Positions 1-8,339 of a stretch of 62,114 bases of DNA are shown in pieces. Source of the DNA: an uncultured Bacteroidota bacterium (lineage in GTDB: Bacteria > Bacteroidota > Bacteroidia > Bacteroidales > VadinHA17); contig CAIJYD010000056.1 of NCBI GenBank assembly GCA_903824785.1, positions 1 to 62,114 of the forward strand. Reading direction: 5' to 3'. Under the pieces are notes generated by a model that worked only from the letters and a program-made list of their open reading frames with translations, searched no databases and was not told the origin of the DNA. Each line of letters opens with the position of its first letter. Within the stretch, counting starts at the first letter, position 1. A program made the translations under genes and the position numbers.

Positions 1-1664
1 ACAAAATGATGGCTTTTGGTGAAATCAAGATTCTTATTATTGTAGCTGTATGAACCGTCGGTATTTTGAGTTTGTAAGAAATATACATTGATCGGTTGCA
101 TTTGAGAATGAAGTCCATAACCAAAATTTAAAGAACTTTTGGTGTTGATATCGTATTTCAGCCCCAGACGCGGTTCAACCGAAACAGAATTGTTAAGGAA
201 AAATATCTGAGAATGAACACCAGTATTCAGAGTCAAACGATCGCTGAAACTATATTTGGCATGAACATACCCTTGTGCCAGGCTGGTGTAACTGTTGTAA
301 TCCCAGATCTGCTTCCAATCCGAAATAACATCCCTTTTTTCCCTGTAATATAGATTCAACCCAATCAACTCTTCCTGAATACCTATTTTTACAAATAGTT
401 TTGAGCTTATTTTGGAATTATAACTTGTCGAGAAATTATATCCGGTTTTGGCCACTTTATTTTCCTGCATAATAAATGACTCGCTGGTCAGGCGGTCAAA
501 GCCATAATCACTCTGTTCTGAATTAGAATAGTTTAATCCGATTGTGGAACTGAAATAGGATCTGTTATTAATTTGTTTGAAATGATTCAGACCGATAATG
601 CCGATTTTGCTGCTTAAATCATGTCCTCCTCCTTCGCCTCCATACATAGATCCTTTATTTCCACCTGAAATATTAATGCTGCTTGTTGCCAGGATGCCAA
701 ATAATGTAAATCTGCCAAATTTGGTATTTCCGCTGTTTAAATTAAAGGACAGATCCTGATAGGAAGGCATTGCTGTCGTCCCGATGTTTATTCCCATAGC
801 CTGGGCTACACCGGCAAGCGCATATCTGTACCCAATAATATATGAGCCACCGGTTGATTTGTTTAATGGCCCTTCAGTTGTAGCTTCAAGGCCTGTTATT
901 AAACCAGCCTGCAATGTAGTTTCTCTTTTTTGTGTATTCCCGTTTCTGAAACCAAGATCGAAAACACCGGCAGTGGCATTTCCATATTCTGCAGGGAAGG
1001 CTGAGGTTAAAAAATCGGAGCTTTTGAGCAGATTGGTGTTTAAGGCACTTACAGCTCCTCCTGTTGTACCCACCGAGGCAAAATGGTTAGGGTTTGTAAC
1101 GTTCATTCCGTTGATGCGCCACAATACACCTACCGGTGAATTGCCTCGTATAACAATATCATTCCGGGAGTCATCAGGAGCACTGACACCTGCAAAATTG
1201 GCTGCCAGGCGTGCCACATCACTTCTTCCGCCCGAATAGCGGTTTACTTCTTCTGTTGAAAAGGTACGTGCGCTGATAGATGTTAAATTGTTTATGGTTT
1301 TGTCTTTGCGATTGCCATTAATGACAATCTCATTCAGGCTTGTAACATTCTCTTCCATTGCAATATCAAGAATAGTTTCTTTGCCCGATGTTACAATTAC
1401 ATTTGGAATTATTACCTCTTTGTAACCTATAAATGAAGCTTTTATTTCATATCTGTCCGGTAACAGATCAGAAAGGATATAAGTACCATTTGCATCAGAT
1501 ATGGCTCCTTTGTTATTGGTACTACTGACTATCTGAACTGTCGCACCGGGAAGAGTCGTTTGAGAAAGTTTATCTGATATAACACCACGAATGTTTTGCC
1601 TGTTGTTTTGAGCAAAAGTGACTTGGGTGATGAAAAGCGAAATTATAAAGATGTATTTTTTCAT
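1..1664 (-). CDS. TonB-dependent outer-membrane receptor, 5' part (runs off the window)
   Basis: The reading frame is open from an ATG at 1664 down to base 1, giving about 554 residues with the barrel C-terminus missing. It starts with a Sec signal (MKKYIFIISLFITQVTFAQ) followed by a carboxypeptidase-like regulatory beta-sandwich (about residues 22-105). A TonB plug domain follows, with motifs RNDIVIRGNSPVG and AFPAEYGNA, and then beta-barrel strands. Such receptors bind a ligand at the outer membrane and import it with energy from TonB-ExbBD. It is clearly paralogous to the complete receptor at 31893-34268, sharing the plug motifs almost word for word, and is not a SusC with a SusD partner. 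It sits 11 bp behind the DUF1566 lipoprotein gene and is probably co-transcribed with it. The ligand is unknown. Confidence 0.9.
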   Translation of the reverse strand, partial: MKKYIFIISLFITQVTFAQNNRQNIRGVISDKLSQTTLPGATVQIVSSTNNKGAISDANGTYILSDLLPDRYEIKASFIGYKEVIIPNVIVTSGKETILDIAMEENVTSLNEIVINGNRKDKTINNLTSISARTFSTEEVNRYSGGRSDVARLAANFAGVSAPDDSRNDIVIRGNSPVGVLWRINGMNVTNPNHFASVGTTGGAVSALNTNLLKSSDFLTSAFPAEYGNATAGVFDLGFRNGNTQKRETTLQAGLITGLEATTEGPLNKSTGGSYIIGYRYALAGVAQAMGINIGTTAMPSYQDLSFNLNSGNTKFGRFTLFGILATSSINISGGNKGSMYGGEGGGHDLSSKIGIIGLNHFKQINNRSYFSSTIGLNYSNSEQSDYGFDRLTSESFIMQENKVAKTGYNFSTSYNSKISSKLFVKIGIQEELIGLNLYYREKRDVISDWKQIWDYNSYTSLAQGYVHAKYSFSDRLTLNTGVHSQIFFLNNSVSVEPRLGLKYDINTKSSLNFGYGLHSQMQPINVYFLQTQNTDGSYSYNNKNLDFTKSHHF

Positions 1665-1675
1665 ATAATATTGGT

Positions 1676-2911
1676 TTATTGAATATTTCTTACCAGACGC
1701 ACATAATTAAGAACCCTTTCTTCTCCTTCGCCGGTTCCTATTATCTTTTTGTCAAAGCGCACAGCACCGGCACCGTGCAGGTCTTCGCCGCTTCCATTTT
1801 CTGCCAGTCCTAAAGCCACATACCACGCAGAAGCATAAGTACCGGTTGGATTTGGAATTGCTGAAGTACTTGTCCAATAATAAGGATAGTCAGCTTTTCC
1901 GCCATCGTTTGTAATTGAGGTGCAAGTGAACATTGAATTGATTGCCGGACCAACATTGGCAGAGTTTGTTGCATACGGCGAACGAGTGTAATCGACTAAG
2001 CTTTGAAATTCTTTCGAGTTAGGTAACCGCCAATCGTTGTGACCCAGATAATTTGCCTTATTCTGAGTTTGAGCATAGGCCAGTGCGTGTTCCCAATCTA
2101 TTCCTGAAGCGTTGTCGGTTTGTTGCCACATTAAGCCGGTAGCCAAATCGGAAATCGTTCCGTCGCTATTGTTTTGGAATAAATTTACGCCATACGCAAG
2201 ATTGCCTCGTACACAACGAACAAGGTGCTTTGGACCGACACTGATACTATACGATTTAATGTGTCCGGTACCGAAATTCACACCGAAGGCAAGTTCTGAA
2301 CCGGGCACATCGTTGATTATGTTGCCTAATACGCCTGTATATTTGTCACTGCTCCAGAATATGGCGTGACGGAGATCCTGCTCGCTGCTGTAGGTAATGG
2401 TAAAATATTTTGTATCAATCCAGGGCCAGCCGGTGCTTGCATTCCACAACGAATAAAGTTCCTTGATGGTCGGCAATCGCCAGTCGCTGAAACCGCCATA
2501 TTTCTGAGCGTTCAGATTGTCAGCCACCGTTTGAGAGGCAGCCCAGTAATAGGTGCCACTGTCATAACTTTTCTCCCAGGTCAATCCGGTAACTTCATCT
2601 TTAACGGTTAGTCCATCACTGCTTTTGGTGTAAACAGGAGTTGTATGTGCATATTGGGAATCCTGACCATAGAAAGCTGCACCCAAGGCAGGTGCAGTGA
2701 TCTTATTGCCGGTTCCATCCCAACATCCGGTCTGACTGGTTCCAACAATGGGATAACTGCCTTTTGAGGCCTGTTCACGCAGAACAATTTGCAAATCTCC
2801 GGAAGTTGTCGAAGTGTTATCTTTTTCACATCCTGCCAGACTAATGGTTACCAGGATTATGACGCACATAAAAACCGATAGCATACTCTTGTAATTATTT
2901 TTTGTTTTCAT
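1676..2911 (-). CDS. DUF1566 (Lcl C-terminal-like) lipoprotein
   Basis: 411 residues. A lipoprotein signal ends in LAGC with the lipidated Cys at position 28, so the product should be membrane-anchored. Two DUF1566 modules are visible. Each has a 'TGLxW' strand followed by a 'WRLP' motif: TGLTWEKS ... DWRLPTIKEL near residues 105-150 and TGLMWQQ ... DWRLPNSKEF near 255-300. DUF1566 is a C-type-lectin-like surface fold of unknown ligand, often encoded beside TonB receptors. The gene precedes the TonB receptor by 11 bp and probably forms a surface-binding/import pair with it. The ATG at 2911 is chosen because the signal peptide begins there. A promoter/operator block lies at 2939-3023. Confidence 0.85.
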   Translation of the reverse strand: MKTKNNYKSMLSVFMCVIILVTISLAGCEKDNTSTTSGDLQIVLREQASKGSYPIVGTSQTGCWDGTGNKITAPALGAAFYGQDSQYAHTTPVYTKSSDGLTVKDEVTGLTWEKSYDSGTYYWAASQTVADNLNAQKYGGFSDWRLPTIKELYSLWNASTGWPWIDTKYFTITYSSEQDLRHAIFWSSDKYTGVLGNIINDVPGSELAFGVNFGTGHIKSYSISVGPKHLVRCVRGNLAYGVNLFQNNSDGTISDLATGLMWQQTDNASGIDWEHALAYAQTQNKANYLGHNDWRLPNSKEFQSLVDYTRSPYATNSANVGPAINSMFTCTSITNDGGKADYPYYWTSTSAIPNPTGTYASAWYVALGLAENGSGEDLHGAGAVRFDKKIIGTGEGEERVLNYVRLVRNIQ

Positions 2912-2938
2912 TTAAAACTGATTTATTTAATATGAAAA

Positions 2939-3023
2939 CAAAGATGGTATGCCGTTGATCCTAATAAAAATGAAATCAGTGAATGGTAAGAATCCGTCAC
3001 CGGAAATTAGTTTCTCGTCACCA
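2939..3023 (-). promoter_or_regulatory. Predicted promoter and LytTR-type direct-repeat operator for the DUF1566-TonB operon
   Basis: Read on the minus strand, CATCTTTG at 2939-2946 matches the Bacteroidota -7 box TAnnTTTG at 7 of 8 positions. About 48 bp further upstream lie two copies of CGTCACC (plus-strand spelling) at 2995-3001 and 3016-3022, start to start 21 bp. Flanking bases agree too (CCGTCACCG and TCGTCACCA). Two short direct repeats two helical turns apart are typical of LytTR-domain response regulators. The spacing from -7 box to repeats matches the two other sites at 34293-34383 and 38131-38219, although the half-site differs. Binding by a LytTR protein is inferred, and the regulator need not be the one encoded in this window. 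Confidence 0.5.
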
Positions 3024-3272
3024 GGGAAAAAACCAGTAGGATTGAGTTTTGTTATATAGTGATAGTATTAGAGGACTTCAATCCAAATAAACGAACGATA
3101 ATTGGGCAGATGGGAAGAAGTGAAGAATCCTTGGTTGCATCTTTGTTTTTGGGTAAGGTTCAGGGCACGTGACTTAGTGGGATAAAGGAAATTTCAAATC
3201 ATTTCTCAAACTTTTACTTTCAGGAAAGAAAAACATATAATATTTTTACAAGTAATAAATTTAAATTTTATC

Positions 3273-4097
3273 ATGAGCAATATTAAACTTTTTGAAAGCA
3301 AGCAAATACGTACAGTCTGGAACGAATTTGATCAAAAGTGGTATTTTTCAGTCCAAGATGTAGTTCTGTTATTAACTGATTCAACAGACGTCAAGGATTA
3401 CATCAAAAAAATGAAAAAGCGAGATGCAGAGTTAAATTCCAACTGGGGGACAATTTGTCCCCTACTTGAAATGATCGCTGCTGATGGGAAAAAACGTAAA
3501 GTACAGGCTGCAAATGCTCAAGGACTATTAAGAATAATTCAGTCAATTCCATCATCGAAAGCGGAACCTTTTAAACTTTGGTTAGCAAAAGTTGGTTCTG
3601 ACAGACTAGAGGAAATTGAAAATCCTGAATTAGCAACACTACGGACACGTGAATTGTATAAAGCTAAAGGGTATCAAGACGACTGGATTGAAAAACGGAT
3701 GCGAGGCATTTCCATTCGTGAAGAGTTAACTGAAGAATGGAATACCAGAGGAGTAATAGAGCAACTTGAATATGCAATTTTAACTGCAGAAATCTCTAAG
3801 GCAACATTTGGTTTGACACCTTCCGAATACAAGAAAATAAAGGGATTGAAAAGCCAAAACCTTCGTGATCATATGACTGATCTTGAATTGATTTTTTCAA
3901 TGTTGGGGGAAGCATCTACAGCCGCTATTGTAAAAACAAGAAACCCCAAAGGTTTTGTACCTAATAGAGCTGTTGCAAAACAAGGTGGAACAATTGCTGG
4001 CGACGCAAGAAAAGCATTAGAATTAAAGATTGGAGAAAAAATAGTCTCAAAAGACAACTATTTGCCAGAATCGAAAAGAAAGGGATTAAAAAAATAA
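3273..4097 (+). CDS. BRO-N / DinD-like protein
   Basis: 274 residues. The N-terminal about 105 residues look like a BRO-N DNA-binding domain (KLFESKQIRTVWNEFDQKW, then an NAQGLLRIIQSIPSSKAEPF stretch). The C-terminal part resembles DNA-damage-inducible protein D: TPSEYKKIKGLK, a 'LRDHMTDLEL' helix and a tail with GGTIAGDARKALE. E. coli DinD has about the same length. DinD inhibits RecA filament functions in E. coli; whether this homologue does so is unknown. The gene stands alone, is AT-rich, and is flanked by similar AAATAAACGAACG tracts (near 3088 and 4146), suggesting an accessory insertion. The ATG at 3273 directly precedes the conserved domain. Phage antirepressor-like proteins share the N-terminal fold. 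Confidence 0.75.
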   Translation: MSNIKLFESKQIRTVWNEFDQKWYFSVQDVVLLLTDSTDVKDYIKKMKKRDAELNSNWGTICPLLEMIAADGKKRKVQAANAQGLLRIIQSIPSSKAEPFKLWLAKVGSDRLEEIENPELATLRTRELYKAKGYQDDWIEKRMRGISIREELTEEWNTRGVIEQLEYAILTAEISKATFGLTPSEYKKIKGLKSQNLRDHMTDLELIFSMLGEASTAAIVKTRNPKGFVPNRAVAKQGGTIAGDARKALELKIGEKIVSKDNYLPESKRKGLKK

Positions 4098-4136
4098 TTA
4101 TTCAATAGTGTAAGCACATTTGAAATTAGCACTAAA

Positions 4137-4262
4137 TGTCTTCAAATAAACGAACGGTTTTTTGATAGCCAAAATAAAGAAGATGAGCCACTACCGGAGT
4201 ATTACAGGAAATAAGCCGGTGCCACAAAGAAGAAGATCTAAAAAAAAAAAGTTGCAACCAGA
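4137..4262. repeat. Dispersed intergenic repeat, copy 1 (related tract at 5814-5870)
   Basis: This stretch between the DinD-like gene and the ATPase gene contains AAATAAACGAACG (also present near 3088, upstream of the DinD-like gene) and then CCGGAGTATTACAG...GTTGCAACC. A diverged version, CCGGAATATTAAAG...TTTGCAACC, occurs at 5814-5870 on the other side of the ATPase gene. Similarity was judged by eye and includes gaps. The mobile or REP-like nature is inferred. Confidence 0.35.
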
Positions 4263-4279
4263 TAAATATAATGACTAAA

Positions 4280-5620
4280 TCATCTTAGGTTTTTATCTTT
4301 TGTGACTTTCAAGACTTGCCCAATCGCATAAAGGGGAACAATATTAATATTTTCCATCCTGTTAAAATTCTCTAAGGAGGTTCTAATTCCGAATTTACTC
4401 TTTTTTTCTTCCATAAAGATCCGGATACTTTGCATTTTACCTTTTATACCTGATTTGACCTCAATTGGAATAATTTCGGTGCCAAGCTCAATAACATAGT
4501 CAACTTCAGCCTGGCTTCCCTTTTTCTCTCTTTGCCAATAGTATAGTGCAGCAGCCTGGTTTTTCGGTTGGTTTTTTATTAGCTCCAAACCTGCAAAAAG
4601 CTCAGCAATTACTCCTTTGTTAATCAATGAGATTTCTGTGTTTAGAAATAATTCTGATAAGTCGAGATTTAAAAATCTTTGAAATATACCGGTGTCAAAA
4701 AGTAAATATTTTATAAACTTTCCATTTGCTTGTGCACCTAGAGGAATTCCATTTGAAGATGAATGAATAACAGGGTAAATAATACCAGCAAGCTCTAATA
4801 GTTCCAGACTATCTTTTAATTGAGAACGATTTGATTTGGAATCAATTTGCGAAAGAACAAACTTAGAACCGGTTTGCATTACTACAGAAGAAAATACTTC
4901 CCTTAATCTGGAGGAAGGAACTTTTGATTTATACTTGGAGAAATCATCATATAGTGAATTTGTTAATTCCTCAAGTATCCCCTGGCAATCAAGCAATGAT
5001 GCTCCATTTGAGTAAGAAGATACAACCTCAGGCATTCCACCAATTGTAATAAACCGTATTAAGTATTGTTTGAGTTTTTTATGAAGGAGTTCTGGTGTCG
5101 GGGATTCGATGGTTGATTTATTTAAAAGATTAACCAAAGGTCCTTCGTTAAATGCAATTAGAAATTCGTTGAATGAAAAGGGGTAGAGATATAAAGACCT
5201 TACTCTGCCAACTCCAAAAGAAGGTAAATCTTTTAATGCAAATTCTAAGAGTGATCCCGCGGAGATTAGGTGAATATCAGGAGCTTTCTCGTAAAAATAC
5301 CTTAGAGCTGTAATAGCAGGGATACACGCCTGTATCTCATCAAAAAAGACTAAGGTTTTGTTGGGAATTATCGGAATGTTGAAAAACAGAGATAATTCTT
5401 CATAAATACTTATTGGATTGATATCACCTTCAAACAGTTTATGAATTGACTTGTTTGAAATAAAGTCCAACTCTATAAAGTACTCAAAAGTTTTACCCAG
5501 ATTTCTCACTGTTGAAGATTTTCCAACTTGTCTGGCTCCCCTTATCAGCAGTGGTTTCCTTGAAGGTTGATTCTTCCAATTGACCAAATCTTTATCGATA
5601 TCTCTTTCAATGTATTGCAT
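4280..5620 (-). CDS. AAA ATPase with DUF4143 (AAA_14 family)
   Basis: 446 residues, the usual length for this family. The N-terminal P-loop module has Walker A GARQVGKSS (G28, K34, S35) and Walker B TLVFFDEIQ (D94, E95). The C-terminal DUF4143 part carries the family's nuclease-like signature (YYWQREKKGSQAEVDYVIEL ... IPIEVKSG near residues 350-390), similar to PD-(D/E)XK folds. These ATPases are common accessory genes in bacteria and archaea. Their biological role is not settled; toxin-like or defence roles have been proposed. It is monocistronic on the minus strand with a good -7 box just upstream. Confidence 0.88.
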   Translation of the reverse strand: MQYIERDIDKDLVNWKNQPSRKPLLIRGARQVGKSSTVRNLGKTFEYFIELDFISNKSIHKLFEGDINPISIYEELSLFFNIPIIPNKTLVFFDEIQACIPAITALRYFYEKAPDIHLISAGSLLEFALKDLPSFGVGRVRSLYLYPFSFNEFLIAFNEGPLVNLLNKSTIESPTPELLHKKLKQYLIRFITIGGMPEVVSSYSNGASLLDCQGILEELTNSLYDDFSKYKSKVPSSRLREVFSSVVMQTGSKFVLSQIDSKSNRSQLKDSLELLELAGIIYPVIHSSSNGIPLGAQANGKFIKYLLFDTGIFQRFLNLDLSELFLNTEISLINKGVIAELFAGLELIKNQPKNQAAALYYWQREKKGSQAEVDYVIELGTEIIPIEVKSGIKGKMQSIRIFMEEKKSKFGIRTSLENFNRMENINIVPLYAIGQVLKVTKDKNLR

Positions 5621-5634
5621 AGTTTTATTTTACA

Positions 5635-5642
5635 CAAAGATA
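5635..5642 (-). promoter_or_regulatory. -7 promoter box of the AAA/DUF4143 gene
   Basis: The minus strand reads TATCTTTG, a full match to the Bacteroidota -7 consensus TAnnTTTG, 14 bp upstream of the ATG at 5620. A clear -33 TTTG is not visible, so the call rests on the -7 box and its position. Confidence 0.5.
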
Positions 5643-5813
5643 TATTTTATTGTTAAAAGATGCACCATAAATATGATAATATGTACAAATAAAAGGACCT
5701 AAGAAATGCAAAATATTAAGTAAAGTACTACCTTAAGCATAGACAAAATCAATAAAATAAATATGGTTTTAAGGGTTAATTCTATAGAATAAATACTAAC
5801 GGGGGACCTTCCG

Positions 5814-5870
5814 GAATATTAAAGAAAGGCAGATGGTTGAACAAAAGCAGATTTGCAACCGTTCAGAATG
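5814..5870. repeat. Dispersed intergenic repeat, copy 2
   Basis: Reads CCGGAATATTAAAG, a short variable part, then TTTGCAACC, resembling 4190-4262 on the far side of the ATPase gene. The two copies bracket that gene. The alignment was made by eye and has gaps; the copy overlaps the 3' end of the YqaA-like gene by a few bases. Confidence 0.3.
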
Positions 5871-6306
5871 CCAGTCCGGTCAGCCATCCCCAGACTACAT
5901 AGCGTAGAAATTTCCCTGCAAGCATTGCTATGGCAGTAATCAGTATATTGGAGCGTAAAAGACCAAGCCCGACAGCAAAAATATCTCCTACTGCAGGAAC
6001 CCAGCAGAGAAATGCAAAAACAGCACCTCTTTTATAAAGGCGGCTATGCCACTTTTCAATGGTTTCACGTTTTACCCGCAGGTACTTTTCAATCCATTCC
6101 CATTTACCCATATAACCAATAGCATAGCTGCTCATTCCGCCAAGCCAGTTTCCTGCTGTGGCAACCAGAATCGCGGTATAGGCATCTGTTCCATTAATAA
6201 TCAGGAACGACAGCAATGCTTCAGAACTGAAAGGGACAACCGTAGCTGCCAGGAAACTGGCTAAGAATAATCCCCAAAGGCTGTAATCAAAAAGTCCTTC
6301 TGTCAA
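5863..6306 (-). CDS. YqaA-type DedA/VTT membrane protein
   Basis: 147 residues, typical of the small YqaA subgroup of the SNARE-associated/DedA (VTT) family. The N-terminal re-entrant region FLAATVVPFSSEALL is followed by GNWLGGMSSYAIGYMGKW. The tail carries FLCWVPAVGDIFAVGLGLLR, with the proline-rich helix seen in VTT proteins, and a last transmembrane helix. DedA relatives act in membrane lipid or undecaprenyl-phosphate traffic; the role of YqaA is not known. The start is a TTG at 6306: an in-frame stop lies four codons upstream, and no ATG lies in front of the first conserved helix. Confidence 0.8.
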   Translation of the reverse strand: MTEGLFDYSLWGLFLASFLAATVVPFSSEALLSFLIINGTDAYTAILVATAGNWLGGMSSYAIGYMGKWEWIEKYLRVKRETIEKWHSRLYKRGAVFAFLCWVPAVGDIFAVGLGLLRSNILITAIAMLAGKFLRYVVWGWLTGLAF

Positions 6307-6403
6307 TTTATTAATTCAATTATGTCTGCGAACTTAAATAAAATTAATGATCATGTTCAAGCTCAGGAGTAATATTATTCCGGCTTTGCAGCCAAGAACA
6401 CTT

Positions 6404-6422
6404 TTGCCGGCCATACCGGCAA
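6404..6422. other. Short perfect hairpin
   Basis: TTGCCGG and CCGGCAA form a 7-bp stem around the 5-base loop CCATA. It lies about 100 bp upstream of the YqaA-like gene and is not followed by a T-run, so it is more likely an extragenic palindrome than a terminator. Confidence 0.4.
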
Positions 6423-6537
6423 CCAAAAGTCAGTTTGCAAAACAGATTCAACATATAAGAATTAAATATTTTTTCTTAAATTGACCTCCGTTACAGGAAC
6501 AGGTGAGAATGCACGAACATATTTACAATGGGTGAGT

Positions 6538-6635
6538 TCATGGGGGACAAAGGCGTAAGGTGTAAGGCGTCCAGTGTGAGGGGTGAGGAGTGAAGAATAA
6601 CGGTTTCTGAGCGAAGTCGAAGCACCGTGAGACGA
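6538..6635. repeat. Extragenic repeat-like tract (low-complexity G-rich part plus hairpin)
   Basis: This lies in the 399-bp gap 6307-6705. It contains near-repeats GGCGTAAGG / TGTAAGGCGT and GTGAGGGG / GTGAGGAGTG, then CTGAGCGAAGTCGAAG, closed by ACGGT...ACCGT arms at about 6599-6631. The base composition is unlike the surrounding AT-rich intergenic DNA. CGAAGTCGAAG-type palindromes resemble extragenic repeats seen in many Bacteroidota genomes. No gene is supported here; the ORFs across it look like translated repeat. Confidence 0.45.
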
Positions 6636-6705
6636 AGTCAATTGGAAAAATCCATACACAGGAGAAGTTCCATAAGAGTTATAAACTTATTAATTAAAAA
6701 ATGAA

Positions 6706-7842
6706 ATGGGAAAAAAAGAGACTTCAGACGCTAATAATTCACGAAGAAATTTTCTGAAAAACACAGGTGTAATTTCTTTAGGATTAGCGGGATTATCATC
6801 TGGTGCCGTTTCCTGTCAGGCAGGTTCAGCTCAGCAGGAGCCTGTATCAAAAAAGAGAGGAAATCTATTCGCAGGTAAACCCTCTTCCCTTCAGGATAGA
6901 ATTGACAGGGTTTTAGTGGCTACAATCGGAATGCAACGATTTGACTGGGAGCAGGGTACTGTAGCTCAGGCACTGTTGGAAATGGGAGAATATGATTTGG
7001 TTGTCTCTTTTGCAAGAGCTGCTATTATGCGACAGGTTGATGGGCGCTTCTCGGTAATAAAGGGGAATATGCCTATTAACGATTGTGCCAGTGTAGGAGA
7101 AGCTGTTTTATTTGCAGGGAAATTAACCGGCGATCCGGTTTTTGCGAAAGGTGCAAATGAGATGCTTGATGTGATAAAAAATACAAATCATAAAAATGGG
7201 GAAGGAATTATTTATCACACTCAGGAACCAACGAAATTCATAATGTCAGATGCTTTTTATATGCTCCCTCCTTTTCTTGCTGCCGCAGGGGAGTTTGACG
7301 AAGCTATGAAACATATTGAAGGTTATAGAAAATACCTTTATCATGAGAAGGAACAGCTTTATTCACATATCTGGGACGGACCAAATAGCAAATTTATAAG
7401 GGAGGATTTCTGGGGTGTTGGAAATGGCTGGACTGCAGCCGGTTTAACAAGAGTGATAAAAATGTTGCCTGAAAACAGGTCTGAGGATAAGAAGAGGCTG
7501 ATTGGTTATCTCAAAGATGTAATCGATGGTTGCCTGATATACCTGCGTGAAGATGGCATGTTTCATAATGTCGTGAACAAACCTGAAACATTTCCGGAAG
7601 TTAACCTGAGCCAGATGATCAGCTATTCAATTTTCAGAGGTGTTGCCGCGGGATATATTGATTCGGGGTATCTTGAAAAAGCTGAAAAAATGAGAAAAGC
7701 GGCAAACGAACAGGTTGATAATCTGGGATATGTTCAGAATGTATGTGGTTTGCCAAATTTCGACAGGTCGTATGTTGCACCCGAAGGCCAGGCTTTCTAT
7801 CTGTTAATGGAAACAGCCGCAAAAGATATGGTTAAAAGATGA
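6706..7842 (+). CDS. GH105/GH88-family unsaturated glucuronyl/galacturonyl hydrolase
   Basis: 378 residues. The N-terminus has a Tat-like twin-arginine motif (NSRRNFLKN, residues 11-19) and a hydrophobic stretch ending in VSC (Cys37), suggesting export and possibly lipidation. The catalytic region has the (alpha/alpha)6-barrel signature of GH105: FDWEQGTVAQ, NDCAS (D126), SDAFYMLPPF (D182, likely general acid) and WGVGNGWTAAGL. These enzymes hydrolyse the delta-4,5-unsaturated uronic acid left by polysaccharide lyases, such as rhamnogalacturonan or ulvan oligomers. It overlaps the next frame by ATGA and lies two frames upstream of a sulfatase, pointing to a sulfated, uronate-containing glycan. 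An ATG 5 bp upstream is out of frame. Confidence 0.85.
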   Translation: MGKKETSDANNSRRNFLKNTGVISLGLAGLSSGAVSCQAGSAQQEPVSKKRGNLFAGKPSSLQDRIDRVLVATIGMQRFDWEQGTVAQALLEMGEYDLVVSFARAAIMRQVDGRFSVIKGNMPINDCASVGEAVLFAGKLTGDPVFAKGANEMLDVIKNTNHKNGEGIIYHTQEPTKFIMSDAFYMLPPFLAAAGEFDEAMKHIEGYRKYLYHEKEQLYSHIWDGPNSKFIREDFWGVGNGWTAAGLTRVIKMLPENRSEDKKRLIGYLKDVIDGCLIYLREDGMFHNVVNKPETFPEVNLSQMISYSIFRGVAAGYIDSGYLEKAEKMRKAANEQVDNLGYVQNVCGLPNFDRSYVAPEGQAFYLLMETAAKDMVKR

Positions 7843-8270
7843 AACTGTTACTGGCTTTTTCCTTAGTTGTAGTTCTGATAATTGCAGGCTGCAATAATTC
7901 TCCTGTGATGAAACAGTCCAGCCTTAGAGAGGACCAGGATTCAAAAGGATTCATTGAAGTTGGTGGAACAAAACTGAATTATGTAGTTGAAGGTAAAGGT
8001 ATTTCATGCCTCGTAATTGGTTCTTCAATTTATTATCCAAGAACATTTGATAAAAAACTGCGCGATCATTTTAAGTTCTGTTTTGTTGACATGAGGTGGT
8101 TTGCAAAAGATTACACTACCGTAAAGCCTGAAAATTTTACACTTAAGACAATTCTGGAAGACATAGAAAAGGTCAGGTCGGAACTTAAGCTTGGGAAAGT
8201 AATTATCATCGGCCATTCAATTCATGGCACAATAGCGTTTGAATATGCAAGGAGATATTGGAATGGTTAG
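7839..8270 (+). pseudogene. Truncated alpha/beta-hydrolase lipoprotein
   Basis: 143 residues. A lipoprotein signal (IIAGC, Cys18) is followed by the first half of an alpha/beta-hydrolase fold up to the nucleophile elbow GHSIHG (Ser127) and FEYARRY. There the frame turns into WNG and stops. Intact relatives run to about 280-300 residues and carry the acid and histidine of the triad in the missing half. No continuation is visible in the other frames before the sulfatase starts at 8340, so the 3' half has been deleted. It overlaps the GH105 stop codon by ATGA, so it was once the second gene of that operon. A functional short protein is unlikely. Confidence 0.75.
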
Positions 8271-8339
8271 GAAAGAATTAAGTCAGACAGAATTTTGTTA
8301 TTTAAATTTTTAATTTTAATGATCTAAACGAGAACCATT

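Noticed and set aside
1-1664. SusC-type receptor of a polysaccharide utilisation locus
   Set aside because: The neighbour is a DUF1566 lipoprotein rather than SusD, and the receptor is much closer to the one linked to LytS/LytTR.
6462-6659. 65-residue minus-strand frame
   Set aside because: It is a translation of the extragenic repeat-like tract (Ser/Thr/Pro-rich runs).
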